Origin: JAZDJP01 sp043803805
Lineage (GTDB): Bacteria > Planctomycetota > JAZDJP01
DNA length: 39,408 nucleotides
Assembly: GCA_043803805.1 (NCBI GenBank)
Contig: JAZDJP010000018.1
Span: 1-39,408 of the forward strand
Reading direction: 5' to 3'
Of the stretch, positions 7,646 to 15,843 are shown one piece after another; within the stretch, counting starts at the first letter, position 1, and each line of letters starts with the position of its first letter. The position numbers and the translations under genes are program-made. The notes below the pieces were generated by a model that ran no database searches, was not told the origin of the DNA, and was given only the letters and a program-made list of their open reading frames with translations.

Positions 7646-8437
7646 ATGTCGAGGGTCATACGAGACGAGGAGCGCGATGTTCTCGAACGGGAGATTGAAA
7701 ACCCGGAGTACGGAGCACTTCTTATGTCGCTTGTCGCAAAGGACACTTTTTTTCAGGATTTTCTCGCTTGGCGGGACGTCATCGCATTCATGCGGGACGA
7801 GTCATCCGAAGACGTTGAGAAGAATGTCGTTTTGCGGCGGATATTTGAAGCGCATGCGGAGGATCGTGATTCGCGCTGGAGAACAATTCTCCTCGTTATT
7901 TTCTGGCCAGGATTGAAATCGGTGGCCATTCGCTATCGGAACGAATCCGAAGACGAAAACGATTCCTGGGGTTTCGTTGTTGGCGTCTTTTTCGATGTCA
8001 TCTGCCGGATTGACGTTGCCAAGCGGCCAGATCGCTTGGTGCAAAAGGTCATCAACGACACGATCAGCACAGTGCGCCAGATAAAACATGATGAGTGGGA
8101 GCGCTCAATCCGAGAAATCTCCACGGATTCCGAACACTTGGACATTAATCCGGCCCCCCCCGAAGTCATCGAAGATGATTCTGAAGGCGTGGGGGAATCT
8201 GCCAGTCGCGAACTTTTCCAGAAATACATGAAAATCAACCTCATCGACGAAACCGAATTTCATCTTCTCGTTGGAACGTTCGTCTATGGGAAGTCCATTC
8301 AGGAGTACGGTGAAAAGGCTGGGATCTCTTCGGAGGCCGCCAAGAAACGCCGTCAGCGAGCGATTGCGAAAATCAGGCGATATGTGGAGAAAAAGAAAAA
8401 CATTTCCAGATTTTTGTCCCCTGGGGGGTCTTTTTAA
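7646..8437 (+). CDS. sigma-70-like phage transcription factor
   Basis: The 263-residue product ends in a helix-turn-helix segment at about 215-250 (DETEFHLLVGTFVYGKSIQEY, then GISSEAAKKRRQRAIAKIRRY). This reads as sigma region 4, which contacts the -35 element. The middle (about 90-170, WRTILLVIFWPGLK followed by a helical acidic stretch) could be a divergent region 2. It would redirect host RNA polymerase to phage promoters or act as a late activator. Its stop codon sits inside a roughly 50-bp element that recurs upstream of the head genes, a candidate target. An alternative reading is an ArpU-type late regulator, which also has a sigma-4-like fold. No close family was recognised by name. 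Confidence 0.65.
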   Translation: MSRVIRDEERDVLEREIENPEYGALLMSLVAKDTFFQDFLAWRDVIAFMRDESSEDVEKNVVLRRIFEAHAEDRDSRWRTILLVIFWPGLKSVAIRYRNESEDENDSWGFVVGVFFDVICRIDVAKRPDRLVQKVINDTISTVRQIKHDEWERSIREISTDSEHLDINPAPPEVIEDDSEGVGESASRELFQKYMKINLIDETEFHLLVGTFVYGKSIQEYGEKAGISSEAAKKRRQRAIAKIRRYVEKKKNISRFLSPGGSF

Positions 8438-8461
8438 CCCCTTTGTAATTTTGACGGGATG
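8411..8461 (+). promoter_or_regulatory. repeat element A at the head of the recombination/replication operon
   Basis: This shares 38 of 51 aligned positions (one gap, aligned by hand) with 21488-21537. Both begin with TTTTTGTCCCCTGGG, continue through TTTTT, CCCC and TTTG, and end at TTTTGA. It contains GGGGT-CTTTTTA-ACCCC, which can fold as a short hairpin followed by a T-rich run. It overlaps the 3' end of the sigma-like gene and lies just upstream of the 8487 start. It could be a phage-specific promoter, a terminator or an antitermination site. Confidence 0.5.
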
Positions 8462-8486
8462 AACTTGAAGAACGGAGGGGTAAACC

Positions 8487-8753
8487 GTGACAGGCGGTCC
8501 TGAAGTGAAGCAAATGATTCGGGATATTTTCGAGGAGGAGGCGCTCGTTATCGGCGGAATCGTTGCCGTACACGGTATCGACGACGGATTCATCTGGAGA
8601 TTGATGAAAAACCTCGACGCCATTCGAGTCAAAGCGCTCCGGCGCGCCGACGCCAACGTCACCCCGGACGCGAGCGCTTCCCTTGCCGTGCAACCCAACA
8701 TCAAGCCGCATCCAGCCATCGAGGACTTCCTCCTCAACATTCGGAGGGCGTGA
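8487..8753 (+). CDS. hypothetical protein, first gene of the recombination operon
   Basis: The 88-residue product starts with GTG; GGAGGGG stands seven bases upstream, and no ATG fits better. The sequence is helical and acidic at the N terminus (EVKQMIRDIFEEEALVIGGIVA), with a GIDDGFIWRLMKNLDAIRVKALRRA stretch that may be a small helix-turn-helix or helical bundle. I do not recognise a family. It is followed after 3 nt by another small gene, and both precede the exonuclease. It probably takes part in, or regulates, phage DNA metabolism. Confidence 0.65.
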   Translation: MTGGPEVKQMIRDIFEEEALVIGGIVAVHGIDDGFIWRLMKNLDAIRVKALRRADANVTPDASASLAVQPNIKPHPAIEDFLLNIRRA

Positions 8754-8756
8754 CCG

Positions 8757-8939
8757 ATGGCAGAGACTCCGACCATCGAGTTGAAAAGGCATTACGTCTC
8801 GCTCTCACAGAAGGAGACGGAGGAACTGGTCGGGATCATGGCGGACTTCGTGGTGGACCACATCAAGCGTTGCGACGGACCAGGAAGGAATCGAGAAGAA
8901 AAGCACGGAGAAGAACATGGTCCAAGCAAGAACAACTGA
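8757..8939 (+). CDS. small hypothetical protein preceding the exonuclease
   Basis: The 60-residue product starts at ATG 8757, preceded by GGAGGG. The first 40 residues (ELKRHYVSLSQKETEELVGIMADFVVDHIK) read as a compact alpha-helical protein like many small early phage proteins. The last 20 residues are charged and low in complexity. No family or catalytic motif was recognised. It is the second gene of the operon, with the exonuclease start about 33 nt after its stop. Confidence 0.6.
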   Translation: MAETPTIELKRHYVSLSQKETEELVGIMADFVVDHIKRCDGPGRNREEKHGEEHGPSKNN

Positions 8940-8972
8940 GTGGCTCCCGGCACAGGCGCAGGAGATGCAGTC

Positions 8973-9779
8973 ATGACTGTTCTGAAGAGCCTCGACTTCC
9001 TCGTCCGCGAACCGAATGCCGAGTATCGCGAGAAGGCCAAGGCACATCTCACATCGCACCAGCTCGCGGACTTCCGCAAGTGTCCGATCCTCTTCTGGCA
9101 GAAAGTCCAGGGACTCGTGCCGGACGAGGATCGGCCCGCCTACATTCTGGGCCGCGCCGCGCACATGCTTATTCTCGAAGGCCGCGAGCGTTTTGACGAG
9201 GAGTACGCCGTCGGCGGCCCCATCAACGCCCGCACCGGAAAGCCATATGGCGCAAACACCCAAGCCTACGCTGACTGGGCGGCTGCGCAGGGGAAACCGG
9301 TCATCACCGACGATCAGTTCGCGCTCATCGTCAACATGGCCGCCGGCGTTCGGTCGCACCGGCTGGCGCTTGATCTTTTGTCCGACGGAATTGCCGAGGG
9401 TGTGGTGCGCACCGAGTACTGCGGCGTCTCGTGCCAAGCGCGGCCTGACTGGTTTCATCCGATTCGCGGCATCGTGGATTTGAAAACCTGCGACGACCTC
9501 ACATGGTTCGAGGCCGATGCGCGGCGATTCCAGTACGCGCACCAGATGGCGTTTTACCGTGCCGTCCTGTGTATGGCCGCCGGTGACGCGTTCCCGGTCC
9601 ACGTTATTGCGGTTGAGAAGAAGCCGCCGTTCCGGTGCGGGGTGTGGCAGATATCCGATCAGACGCTCGCCACCTGCCAACGCGAGAACGAGGCGGCGGT
9701 GGATCGGCTCAAACAGTGCAAGGCCTCGAACTCCTGGCCCACGGGTTACGAGGAGGTCCGTTTCTTCGATTACGTTTGA
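8973..9779 (+). CDS. RecE/Cas4-like PD-(D/E)XK exonuclease
   Basis: ATG 8973 is chosen because AGGAG lies seven bases upstream; a GTG at 8940 in the same frame has no such site. The 268-residue product matches the DUF3799/RecE-like phage exonuclease pattern. It has LGRAAHMLILEG with H64, then ARPDW (D159), GIVDLKT (D169, K171) and YAHQMAFY, which together form the PD-(D/E)XK catalytic core with its QxxxY motif. It should degrade one strand of duplex ends to give 3' tails for annealing. The next genes encode a Sak4-like ATPase and a DUF669 protein, so this is a phage recombination module. Confidence 0.85.
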   Translation: MTVLKSLDFLVREPNAEYREKAKAHLTSHQLADFRKCPILFWQKVQGLVPDEDRPAYILGRAAHMLILEGRERFDEEYAVGGPINARTGKPYGANTQAYADWAAAQGKPVITDDQFALIVNMAAGVRSHRLALDLLSDGIAEGVVRTEYCGVSCQARPDWFHPIRGIVDLKTCDDLTWFEADARRFQYAHQMAFYRAVLCMAAGDAFPVHVIAVEKKPPFRCGVWQISDQTLATCQRENEAAVDRLKQCKASNSWPTGYEEVRFFDYV

Positions 9780-9882
9780 GCGTGCGGCGCGGACGAGGTG
9801 TCGTGGCTGGGATCGGGCCTCCCGGTCGGCCCGTCCGCCCGCCGCTCTTTTCGCCCGACAACGGGCCAGGAGGAGGAAGACG

Positions 9883-10674
9883 ATGGGACTCATGCAAACC
9901 ATCCAGCGCGGCAAACAGCCGATGCCGCCGCGGCTGATGGTTTACGGAACGGAAGGCATCGGCAAGAGCACGCTGGCGGCGAACGCGCCGAAACCGGTCT
10001 TCGTGCAGACCGAGGACGGCCTGGGCGAGATCGCCTGCGAGAAATTTCCACTGGCGGCGAACGTGGAAGATGTCCTGGCGGCGTTGACCGAACTTGCCGC
10101 CGAGCCGCATGACTACCAGACCGTGGTCATCGATTCGCTCGACTGGCTGGAGCGACTTATCTGGGATTCCGTCTGCCGCGAGTTCCGCGTGTCGAGCATC
10201 GAGAAGGCCGACGGCGGCTACCAACGCGGTTACGTTCATGCCCTGACGCACTGGCGGAAGGTCGTGGACGCCCTGAACTCGCTACGGGTCGGCAAGGGCC
10301 TCGCGGTCATCCTCATTGCCCACGCAAAGGTGGAAAAGTTCGAGGATCCGGAGGCGACGACCTACGACCGCTACAGCCCGCGCCTGCAAAAGCACGCCTG
10401 CGCGCTCTTGACGGAGTGGTGCGATGCCGTGCTCTTCGCCACGCGGAAGATCCGAACGCAGACCGAGGACACCGGATTCGGTCGCTCGCGGACCATTGCG
10501 ATCAGCGTGGGCGCCGAGGGCGGAGAACGCGTCCTTCGCACGGTGGGCGGGCCATCGTGCGTGGCGAAGAATCGCTACGACCTCCCCCCCGAACTGTTGC
10601 TTTCATGGCCTGCGCTGTTCGCGGGTCTGACCAAGGAAACCCAAATTCAGAAAGGAGAAGCGGCCCATGTCTAA
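9883..10674 (+). CDS. Sak4-like RecA-fold ATPase (AAA_24, phage annealing protein)
   Basis: The 263-residue product starts at ATG 9883 after GGAGGAGG; the frame is open further upstream but without initiation signals. Walker A is GTEGIGKST (22-30) and Walker B is TVVIDSLDW (80-88). This single-domain RecA-like layout, without the RecA N and C extensions, is that of the Sak4 family of phage single-strand annealing proteins. It sits directly after an exonuclease and overlaps by 8 nt a DUF669 gene, the usual partners. The role would be ATP-linked annealing of ssDNA during phage recombination or end repair. NTP-binding proteins of other function share this domain, so the annealing activity is inferred. 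Confidence 0.8.
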   Translation: MGLMQTIQRGKQPMPPRLMVYGTEGIGKSTLAANAPKPVFVQTEDGLGEIACEKFPLAANVEDVLAALTELAAEPHDYQTVVIDSLDWLERLIWDSVCREFRVSSIEKADGGYQRGYVHALTHWRKVVDALNSLRVGKGLAVILIAHAKVEKFEDPEATTYDRYSPRLQKHACALLTEWCDAVLFATRKIRTQTEDTGFGRSRTIAISVGAEGGERVLRTVGGPSCVAKNRYDLPPELLLSWPALFAGLTKETQIQKGEAAHV

Positions 10675-11122
10675 TCTCAATGGATTCAATGCAAACCAGG
10701 TGGACCCGGCGACCGATTTCGAGGCCATTCCCGCCGGGAAGTATCTCGCCGTCGTTTCTGCCAGCGAGATGAAGTCGACCAAGAGCGGAAATGGCAGTTT
10801 CTTGGAGTTGACCTTCCAAATCATCGAGGGCGAGTACAAGAACCGCCTGCTCTGGGCGCGGCTCAACCTCGACAACCCGAACCCGGTCGCCGTCAAGATT
10901 GCCCGTTCGGAGCTGTCGGCTCTCTGCCGATCGGTCGGCGTCCTGGAGCCCAAGGACTCCTGCGAACTGCACAACCTGCCCTTGGTCGTGAGCGTCAAGC
11001 AGAAGACCGACGCCGACGGCGAAGTGCGGAACGAAATTCGTGGGTATTCGAAACGGGAAACTGTCAACGGCTCGAAGCCGGTGCAAGCCGCGAATCCGAC
11101 GCCTCCGTGGCGCAGGGGGTAG
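10667..11122 (+). CDS. DUF669 protein, presumptive ssDNA-binding protein
   Basis: The 151-residue product matches the DUF669 pattern. It opens with NxxxVDPATDFEAIPAGKY, then SASEMKSTKSGNGSFLELTFQIIEGEYKNRLLW and LNLDNPNPVAVKIARSELSALCRSVG. The family forms an OB-like beta fold and is usually found beside Sak4, RecT or exonuclease genes, where it is thought to act as the phage SSB. GGAG precedes the ATG and the start overlaps the ATPase stop. The last 15 residues are Pro- and basic-rich. It would protect ssDNA and stimulate the annealing ATPase; that partnership is inferred from gene order. Confidence 0.8.
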   Translation: MSNLNGFNANQVDPATDFEAIPAGKYLAVVSASEMKSTKSGNGSFLELTFQIIEGEYKNRLLWARLNLDNPNPVAVKIARSELSALCRSVGVLEPKDSCELHNLPLVVSVKQKTDADGEVRNEIRGYSKRETVNGSKPVQAANPTPPWRRG

Positions 11123-11124
11123 AC

Positions 11125-11592
11125 GTGTCCCACATCATTGGTATCGACCCGGGGTTGGATGGCGGCCTGGCCGCCATCACCCCGGAGGGCTTGGAACTTG
11201 CGGTGATGCCCGTCGTCGCTGTCGGGCCGAAACGCGAGATTGACGAGCGCGCCCTCGTCGAATGGATTTTCTGGCATCGTCCCGGAAGCATTTTCATCGA
11301 GCGCGTCCAAGCGATGCCGCGCCAGGGGGTCGTCTCGATGTTCAGTTTCGGGACCGGTTGGGGACTCGTTCGCGGGATCTGCGCCGGCCTGAGTCTCCCC
11401 TACGAGCTTGTCCGGCCGCAGGAGTGGCAGAAGGCGATGCTCGAGGGCCAGCCGAAAGGCTCGGAGTATCTTGTGGCCAGCCGCCTCTGGCCGAATGCCG
11501 AGTGGCGCGCAACCGAGCGCGCCCGAAATCCGCACGGCGGGCTTGTGGACGCGGCACTCATCGCGGAATACGGACGGAGGCGAATTTCGTGA
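11125..11592 (+). CDS. RuvC-like Holliday-junction resolvase
   Basis: GTG 11125 is preferred because GGGGG lies seven bases upstream; a GTG at 11107 in frame has no such signal. The 155-residue product has the RNase H/RuvC fold signatures. They are IIGIDPGLDGG with D8, FIERVQAMPRQGVVSMFSFG with E59, and a C-terminal NPHGGLVDAALIAEYG with H137 and D142. These provide the acidic metal-binding set. It should cut branched recombination or replication intermediates before packaging. Its stop overlaps the GTG of the next helicase gene (GTGA), indicating tight coupling. Confidence 0.82.
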   Translation: MSHIIGIDPGLDGGLAAITPEGLELAVMPVVAVGPKREIDERALVEWIFWHRPGSIFIERVQAMPRQGVVSMFSFGTGWGLVRGICAGLSLPYELVRPQEWQKAMLEGQPKGSEYLVASRLWPNAEWRATERARNPHGGLVDAALIAEYGRRRIS

Positions 11593-13286
11593 TTCTTCGC
11601 CCATATCAACAAGACGCCGTCGAGGCGATCTACCGCCATCTGCGGGAACGCGATGACAATCCCGTTTGTGTAATTCCAACCGCTGGCGGGAAAACTCCGA
11701 TTATGGCAACCATCTGCAAAGATGCGGTCGGCCGCTGGCGGGGCCGTGTTCTCATCGTCGCCCACGTGAAGGAACTTCTCGAACAGGCCGTTGAGAAATT
11801 ACGGCTGATCGCCCCGGAGATGCTCTTGCAGGTCGGCGTCTACTCGGCGGGCTTGAAGAGCCGCGACACGGAACATCCCATCATCATCGCGGGCGTGCAG
11901 TCAGTCTATAAGCGCGCTCAAGAACTCGGTCGCTTCGAGATAGTCATCATCGACGAGGCACACAGAATTTCCGAAGAAGGCGACACCATGTATCGAACGC
12001 TCATCGCCGGGCTGAAGGAGATAAATCCCCACCTGCGCATCATTGGCCTCACGGCGACGCCGTTTCGCATGACCACGGGCCCCATCTGTGCGCCGGAGAA
12101 TGTGCTCAACACCATCTGCTACGAAATCGGCATCCGCGAACTCATCGCCCAGGGATTTCTCTGCCCGCTCAAGACCAAGGCGGGCCGAGAGAAAGCCGAC
12201 ACCTCGAGCCTTCACATCCGGGCCGGCGAATATATCGCCGACGAGGTCGAGACCTTGATGAATACCGATTCGCTCGTGGAATCGGCCTGCCGCGAAATCC
12301 TCGATTACACCCGAGATCGGAAATCCTGCCTCATTTTTGCGAGCGGCATCCAGCATGGGACGCACGTGGCCGAAGTGCTCCGGCATGCGGGAGTGCGCGT
12401 GGAGACCGTCTTTGGCGAGACGCTCGACTTCGTGCGCAACCAAGTGCTCCAGGACTTCAAGGCCGGACGGCTCAAATACCTCGTGAACGTCAACGTGCTC
12501 ACAACCGGGTTCGACGCGCCGAACATCGACTGCGTGGCGATGCTCCGGCCCACGATGTCGCCGGGGCTTTGGTATCAGTCTGTCGGGAGAGGATTCCGAA
12601 TCCATCCCGACAAGCAGGATTGCCTTGTTCTTGATTATGGGGAAAACGCCCTGCGGCACGGGCCCGTGGACGCCATCCGGATCCGCGAGCCCGGCTCGGC
12701 CGGCAATGGCGAGGCGCCGGCGAAGGAATGTCCGCGGTGCCATTCGGTCATCGCCGCCGGCTACGCAACCTGCCCGGACTGCGGGCATGAATTTCCGAAG
12801 CCCGAGCGCACCCGGCATGAGGCCAAGGCGTCCACCGCCGGGATTCTTTCCGGCGAGGTGACCATCACCGACTATCCGGTGGAGGCGGTTGGCTACAGCG
12901 TCCATTCAAAGCGCGATGCGCCCGAGAATGCCCCCAAGACCATGCGTGTCGATTACCAAATCGGATTCAGCCGATGGCAGTCGGAATGGATTTGCTTCGA
13001 TCACCGCGGCTTCGCCCAGCACAAGGCCGAACTCTGGTGGAAGCGCCGTTCGAACGCGCCGGTGCCGGACTCGGTGGAGGAGGCGGTGCGATTGGCCGAG
13101 GCCGGAGCGCTTTGTGAAACGCGCGCCATCACAGTACGCAGTGTCTCCGGGGAGAAGTTCGACCGCATCGTGGGCCACTCGCTCGGCGAGAAGACGGCCT
13201 GCCAGGAGGCCGTCGATGACATAGAGGCCGAACATGAACTGGAGACCTGCCTTATTGAGGATGACATCGGGGAGGTTCCGTTCTGA
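11589..13286 (+). CDS. RadD-like superfamily 2 DNA helicase with zinc ribbon
   Basis: GTG 11589 follows GGAGG by eight bases and overlaps the RuvC stop; the frame extends upstream only as a shadow of RuvC. The 565-residue product begins LRPYQQDAV (Q motif). It has Walker A PTAGGKT (30-36), DEAH (122-125), GLTATPF (153-159), TTGFDAPNID (305-314) and QSVGRGFR (330-337). A zinc ribbon (C381, C384, C395, C398) follows the core, the same arrangement as E. coli RadD/YejH-type helicases. The C-terminal 160 residues are less clear. It probably remodels branched DNA or assists strand displacement in phage replication and recombination. Confidence 0.85.
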   Translation: MILRPYQQDAVEAIYRHLRERDDNPVCVIPTAGGKTPIMATICKDAVGRWRGRVLIVAHVKELLEQAVEKLRLIAPEMLLQVGVYSAGLKSRDTEHPIIIAGVQSVYKRAQELGRFEIVIIDEAHRISEEGDTMYRTLIAGLKEINPHLRIIGLTATPFRMTTGPICAPENVLNTICYEIGIRELIAQGFLCPLKTKAGREKADTSSLHIRAGEYIADEVETLMNTDSLVESACREILDYTRDRKSCLIFASGIQHGTHVAEVLRHAGVRVETVFGETLDFVRNQVLQDFKAGRLKYLVNVNVLTTGFDAPNIDCVAMLRPTMSPGLWYQSVGRGFRIHPDKQDCLVLDYGENALRHGPVDAIRIREPGSAGNGEAPAKECPRCHSVIAAGYATCPDCGHEFPKPERTRHEAKASTAGILSGEVTITDYPVEAVGYSVHSKRDAPENAPKTMRVDYQIGFSRWQSEWICFDHRGFAQHKAELWWKRRSNAPVPDSVEEAVRLAEAGALCETRAITVRSVSGEKFDRIVGHSLGEKTACQEAVDDIEAEHELETCLIEDDIGEVPF

Positions 13287-15340
13287 TGTTGCAGCCCAAT
13301 GGACAATTATTAGAAGCAGCACTGGCCTATGCCCGGCTGGGTTACCCGGTCTTTCCATGCGCACCCGGGGGCAAAACGCCCATCACCACGCACGGATGCA
13401 AGGATGCCACGGCCGATGAGACGAAAATCAGGGCGTGGTGGCAGCAGTACCCCCACGCCAATATCGGCATCGCCACCGCGGGACTTGTCGTTGTGGACGT
13501 GGACGGCGCGGAAAACCCTTGGCTTGCCGATCCGCCGGAGAAGCTTTCCGGCGCGGTGCGTTCGCTCACACCCGGCGGCGGACGGCATCACGTTTTCCGT
13601 CAGCCGTCCGGCCGCGCCTGGGGAAACACGACCGGAAAGCTCGCGCCCAAGGTAGACACCCGCGGGAACGGCGGCTACATCCTCGCACCCCCATCGGTCG
13701 TTGGCGGCAAGTCATACCGATGGGCCGATGACGCGGGTCTCAACCGGCCGCCGGGCGAACTTCCCGAGCCGCCGGCATGGCTTGCGGCCGTCCTCGACAA
13801 CGGCAAGGCCCCCATCCTTCGACCATGCCGGCCGACGCCGGCCTCGGGCAATGTTGAACCGCGCGCCTTGGCCTATCTCAACGCCATGCCGCCGGCCGTG
13901 AGCGGCCAGGGCGGGCACAACGCGACCTATGCGGCAACCACCGCGCTCGTGCATGGGTTCGGCATCTCCCCCGAGCGGGCGCTCAGCCTTCTCCTTGCCC
14001 ACTACAACCCCCGTTGCCAGCCGCCGTGGACCGAAAAAGAGCTTCGCCACAAGGTCGACGACGCGGCCACCAAACCACATGACTACCCGCTGGGCTGGCT
14101 ACGGGACCAGGGTGATCTTCCCGCAGACGATGACGTCAATCTGTCCGGATTTATGAAAACAACGGGTGTGCCGGCGCCGTCAGGTCCGCCGAGTTTGCGG
14201 CAACTCGTCAATACCCTTCCCGCGCTTCGAAAACCGGTCATCGAGGGGCTTCTCCGTGAAGGCGAGACCATGAACATCATCGCGGCCTCGAAGACGGGGA
14301 AGAGTTGGCTTGTCATCGACCTGGCGCTCGCGGTCGCCACCGGTCGGCCGTGGCTCGGGATGAATTGTGTTCCCGGCAATGTGCTCATTCTCGACAACGA
14401 ACTCCACGGGGAAACCTCCGCCAACCGCATCCCGAAAGTTGTCGCGGCGCGCGGCATCCAATTCGAGGACGTTGCCGAGCGCATCTACGTGGATAATTTG
14501 CGGGGACGGCTTCAGGATCTCTTCGCCCTCGGCCCGTACTTCAAGCGATTCGCGCCCGGGCGGTTCAAGGTGGTCATCCTCGACGCCTTCTATCGCTTCC
14601 TGCCCATGCGCGCCGACGAGAACGACAACGGCACGATGGCGAACCTCTACAACTACCTGGATTCGTTCGCCGACTATCTCAAATGTTCGTTCGTGCTCAT
14701 CCACCACACGAGCAAGGGGAACCAGTCTTCGAAGGAAGTTACTGACGTCGGCGCGGGCGCCGGCTCGCAATCGCGCGCCACGGACACGCATCTGGTGCTT
14801 CGCCGTCACGAGGAGGAGGACGTTGTTGTTATGGACGCCGCCGTGCGCTCATGGCCGCCGGTGTCGCCGCGATGTCTGCGTTGGGCGTTTCCGGTTTGGA
14901 TTCCGGCGGATGACCTCGATCCCGCGGCGCTCCGGAAGGAAGGCGGCAGGAAATCCTCCGGCGGTGAGGATGCGGCGGAGCCCGAGGCCCCAGCCTGGAC
15001 CGTGGATACCTTCGTGACGAAGTTCATCGGCCAGGAGCCGAAGAGCCACGTGCGTATCCTCTTCGAGGCCGAGCAAGTCGGGATCTCGTCGCGCAAGGCG
15101 GCTCGATTTCTCGAACTGGCGGAGGAAGAAGATCTTGTCCATCGTTGGCACATTGGTCCCCGCAGGATGCTCTCCTACGCCACGGCCGAGCCGCCTGAAG
15201 ACGATCCGTCGGATGACCGCAAGCGCGCTGCGGTCGAGGCGCTTTTTCAGTCCGAACCCGAGTTGTCCACGAAGGACGTCGCCGAGCGCTGCGGCGTGTC
15301 CCGCCAGTACGTGAATCGCATCCGCAAGGGGGCCAATTGA
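13286..15340 (+). CDS. bifunctional prim-pol / RepA-like replicative primase-helicase
   Basis: The 684-residue product starts at an ATG overlapping the previous TGA. Domain 1 is a prim-pol of the archaeo-eukaryotic primase type, with GIATAGLVVVDVDG (metal residues in DVDG, 71-74) and a conserved GGRHHVF. Residues about 208-262 look like a PriCT helical domain. Domain 2 is a RecA/RepA-type ATPase with Walker A ASKTGKSW (334-341), Walker B VVILDAF (429-435) and an IHHTSKG sensor. The C-terminal 40 residues hold a helix-turn-helix (LSTKDVAERCGVSRQYVNRIRK). It should initiate phage DNA replication by priming and unwinding. The repeat array directly after its stop is a candidate binding site for that helix-turn-helix. 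Confidence 0.88.
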   Translation: MLQPNGQLLEAALAYARLGYPVFPCAPGGKTPITTHGCKDATADETKIRAWWQQYPHANIGIATAGLVVVDVDGAENPWLADPPEKLSGAVRSLTPGGGRHHVFRQPSGRAWGNTTGKLAPKVDTRGNGGYILAPPSVVGGKSYRWADDAGLNRPPGELPEPPAWLAAVLDNGKAPILRPCRPTPASGNVEPRALAYLNAMPPAVSGQGGHNATYAATTALVHGFGISPERALSLLLAHYNPRCQPPWTEKELRHKVDDAATKPHDYPLGWLRDQGDLPADDDVNLSGFMKTTGVPAPSGPPSLRQLVNTLPALRKPVIEGLLREGETMNIIAASKTGKSWLVIDLALAVATGRPWLGMNCVPGNVLILDNELHGETSANRIPKVVAARGIQFEDVAERIYVDNLRGRLQDLFALGPYFKRFAPGRFKVVILDAFYRFLPMRADENDNGTMANLYNYLDSFADYLKCSFVLIHHTSKGNQSSKEVTDVGAGAGSQSRATDTHLVLRRHEEEDVVVMDAAVRSWPPVSPRCLRWAFPVWIPADDLDPAALRKEGGRKSSGGEDAAEPEAPAWTVDTFVTKFIGQEPKSHVRILFEAEQVGISSRKAARFLELAEEEDLVHRWHIGPRRMLSYATAEPPEDDPSDDRKRAAVEALFQSEPELSTKDVAERCGVSRQYVNRIRKGAN

Positions 15341-15436
15341 TGGAAACAACCGTGGAAACAAAAGTGGAAACAAGGTGGAAACAACCCCGTTTTTTGGGGT
15401 GGAAACACGGAAACATGTTTCCAGCAGTTGTTTCCA
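15341..15436. repeat. TGGAAACA iteron array, putative phage replication origin
   Basis: Direct copies of TGGAAACA start at 15341, 15353, 15365, 15376 and 15400, spaced by 12, 12, 11 and 24 bp, so they lie on one face of the helix. A perfect palindrome GGAAACATGTTTCC lies at 15409-15422 and an inverted copy TGTTTCCA at 15429-15436. More single copies lie at 15474-15481 and, inverted, at 15572-15579. Between copies four and five is CCCC-GTTTTTT-GGGG. The position directly after the primase-helicase and before a ParB-like gene fits an origin. An operator array is the alternative. Confidence 0.65.
15385..15399. repeat. small hairpin inside the iteron array
   Basis: CCCC (15385-15388) and GGGG (15396-15399) flank GTTTTTT. 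It interrupts the regular repeat spacing exactly where one 12-bp unit is missing, and may be a melting or structural element. Confidence 0.35.
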
Positions 15437-15843
15437 CGCGTAAGCCATTTGATTGCAATGGGATATTTCGGTTTGGAAACAAAGAAACACGTTTTCACAC
15501 AAACCCCCCCATACCCCCCATGCGCGCGGGCCTGAAGGCCTCGCGCTGGGAAAAGTGTGTGTGTGCGGACGTGTTTCCAAGGTGCCGTTTTTCACGGCAC
15601 ATCGAATGGTTCCCCCGGCGCGGAAAACTTTTTGTGAGGAGCGAGGGAACGGTCACGGAGTTAATGACAGTTTGTTTCAAGTGTCCGGTTTTCCGGCTCC
15701 GGGAAACGCGCCACGTTGCGCTCTGGCGCGCCCCGGCACGCAGATTCGAGGAATCCCTCGTTTTGGCGGCAAAAACGCGCCCTGGGCGCAACGTGGCGCG
15801 AACGGTGCGCACCCGTGGGCAAATTCAGAAGGAGGATTGAGCC
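15437..15843. other. non-coding region after the iterons
   Basis: A frame runs across this region, but its product has no protein-like character and its first codons merely spell the iterons. Apart from two isolated iteron copies, the 15-bp inverted repeat and the AAGGAGG ribosome-binding site of the next gene, I see nothing coding here. Confidence 0.6.
15707..15800. repeat. 15-bp perfect inverted repeat near the putative origin
   Basis: CGCGCCACGTTGCGC at 15707-15721 is matched exactly by its reverse complement at 15786-15800, with 64 nt between. The spacer contains a GGCGCGCC palindrome and a GCGCC-CTG-GGCGC hairpin next to the right arm. It lies between the iteron array and the ParB-methyltransferase start, so it may be a binding site for that ParB-like domain, an origin structure or an operator. 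Confidence 0.55.

Noticed and set aside
8487..15340. Mu-like transposable phage identity, suggested by the Com-, Mom- and gpT-like genes
   Set aside because: No MuA transposase or MuB; integration is by a serine recombinase and the element has its own primase-helicase and origin-like repeats.
15341..15436. CRISPR array
   Set aside because: The repeats are only 8 bp with 3-4 bp between copies; there are no spacers and no cas genes.
15337..15840. 167-residue plus-strand ORF after the primase-helicase
   Set aside because: Its first codons only spell the TGGAAACA iterons and the rest is basic, low-complexity sequence over inverted repeats; no homology-like pattern.
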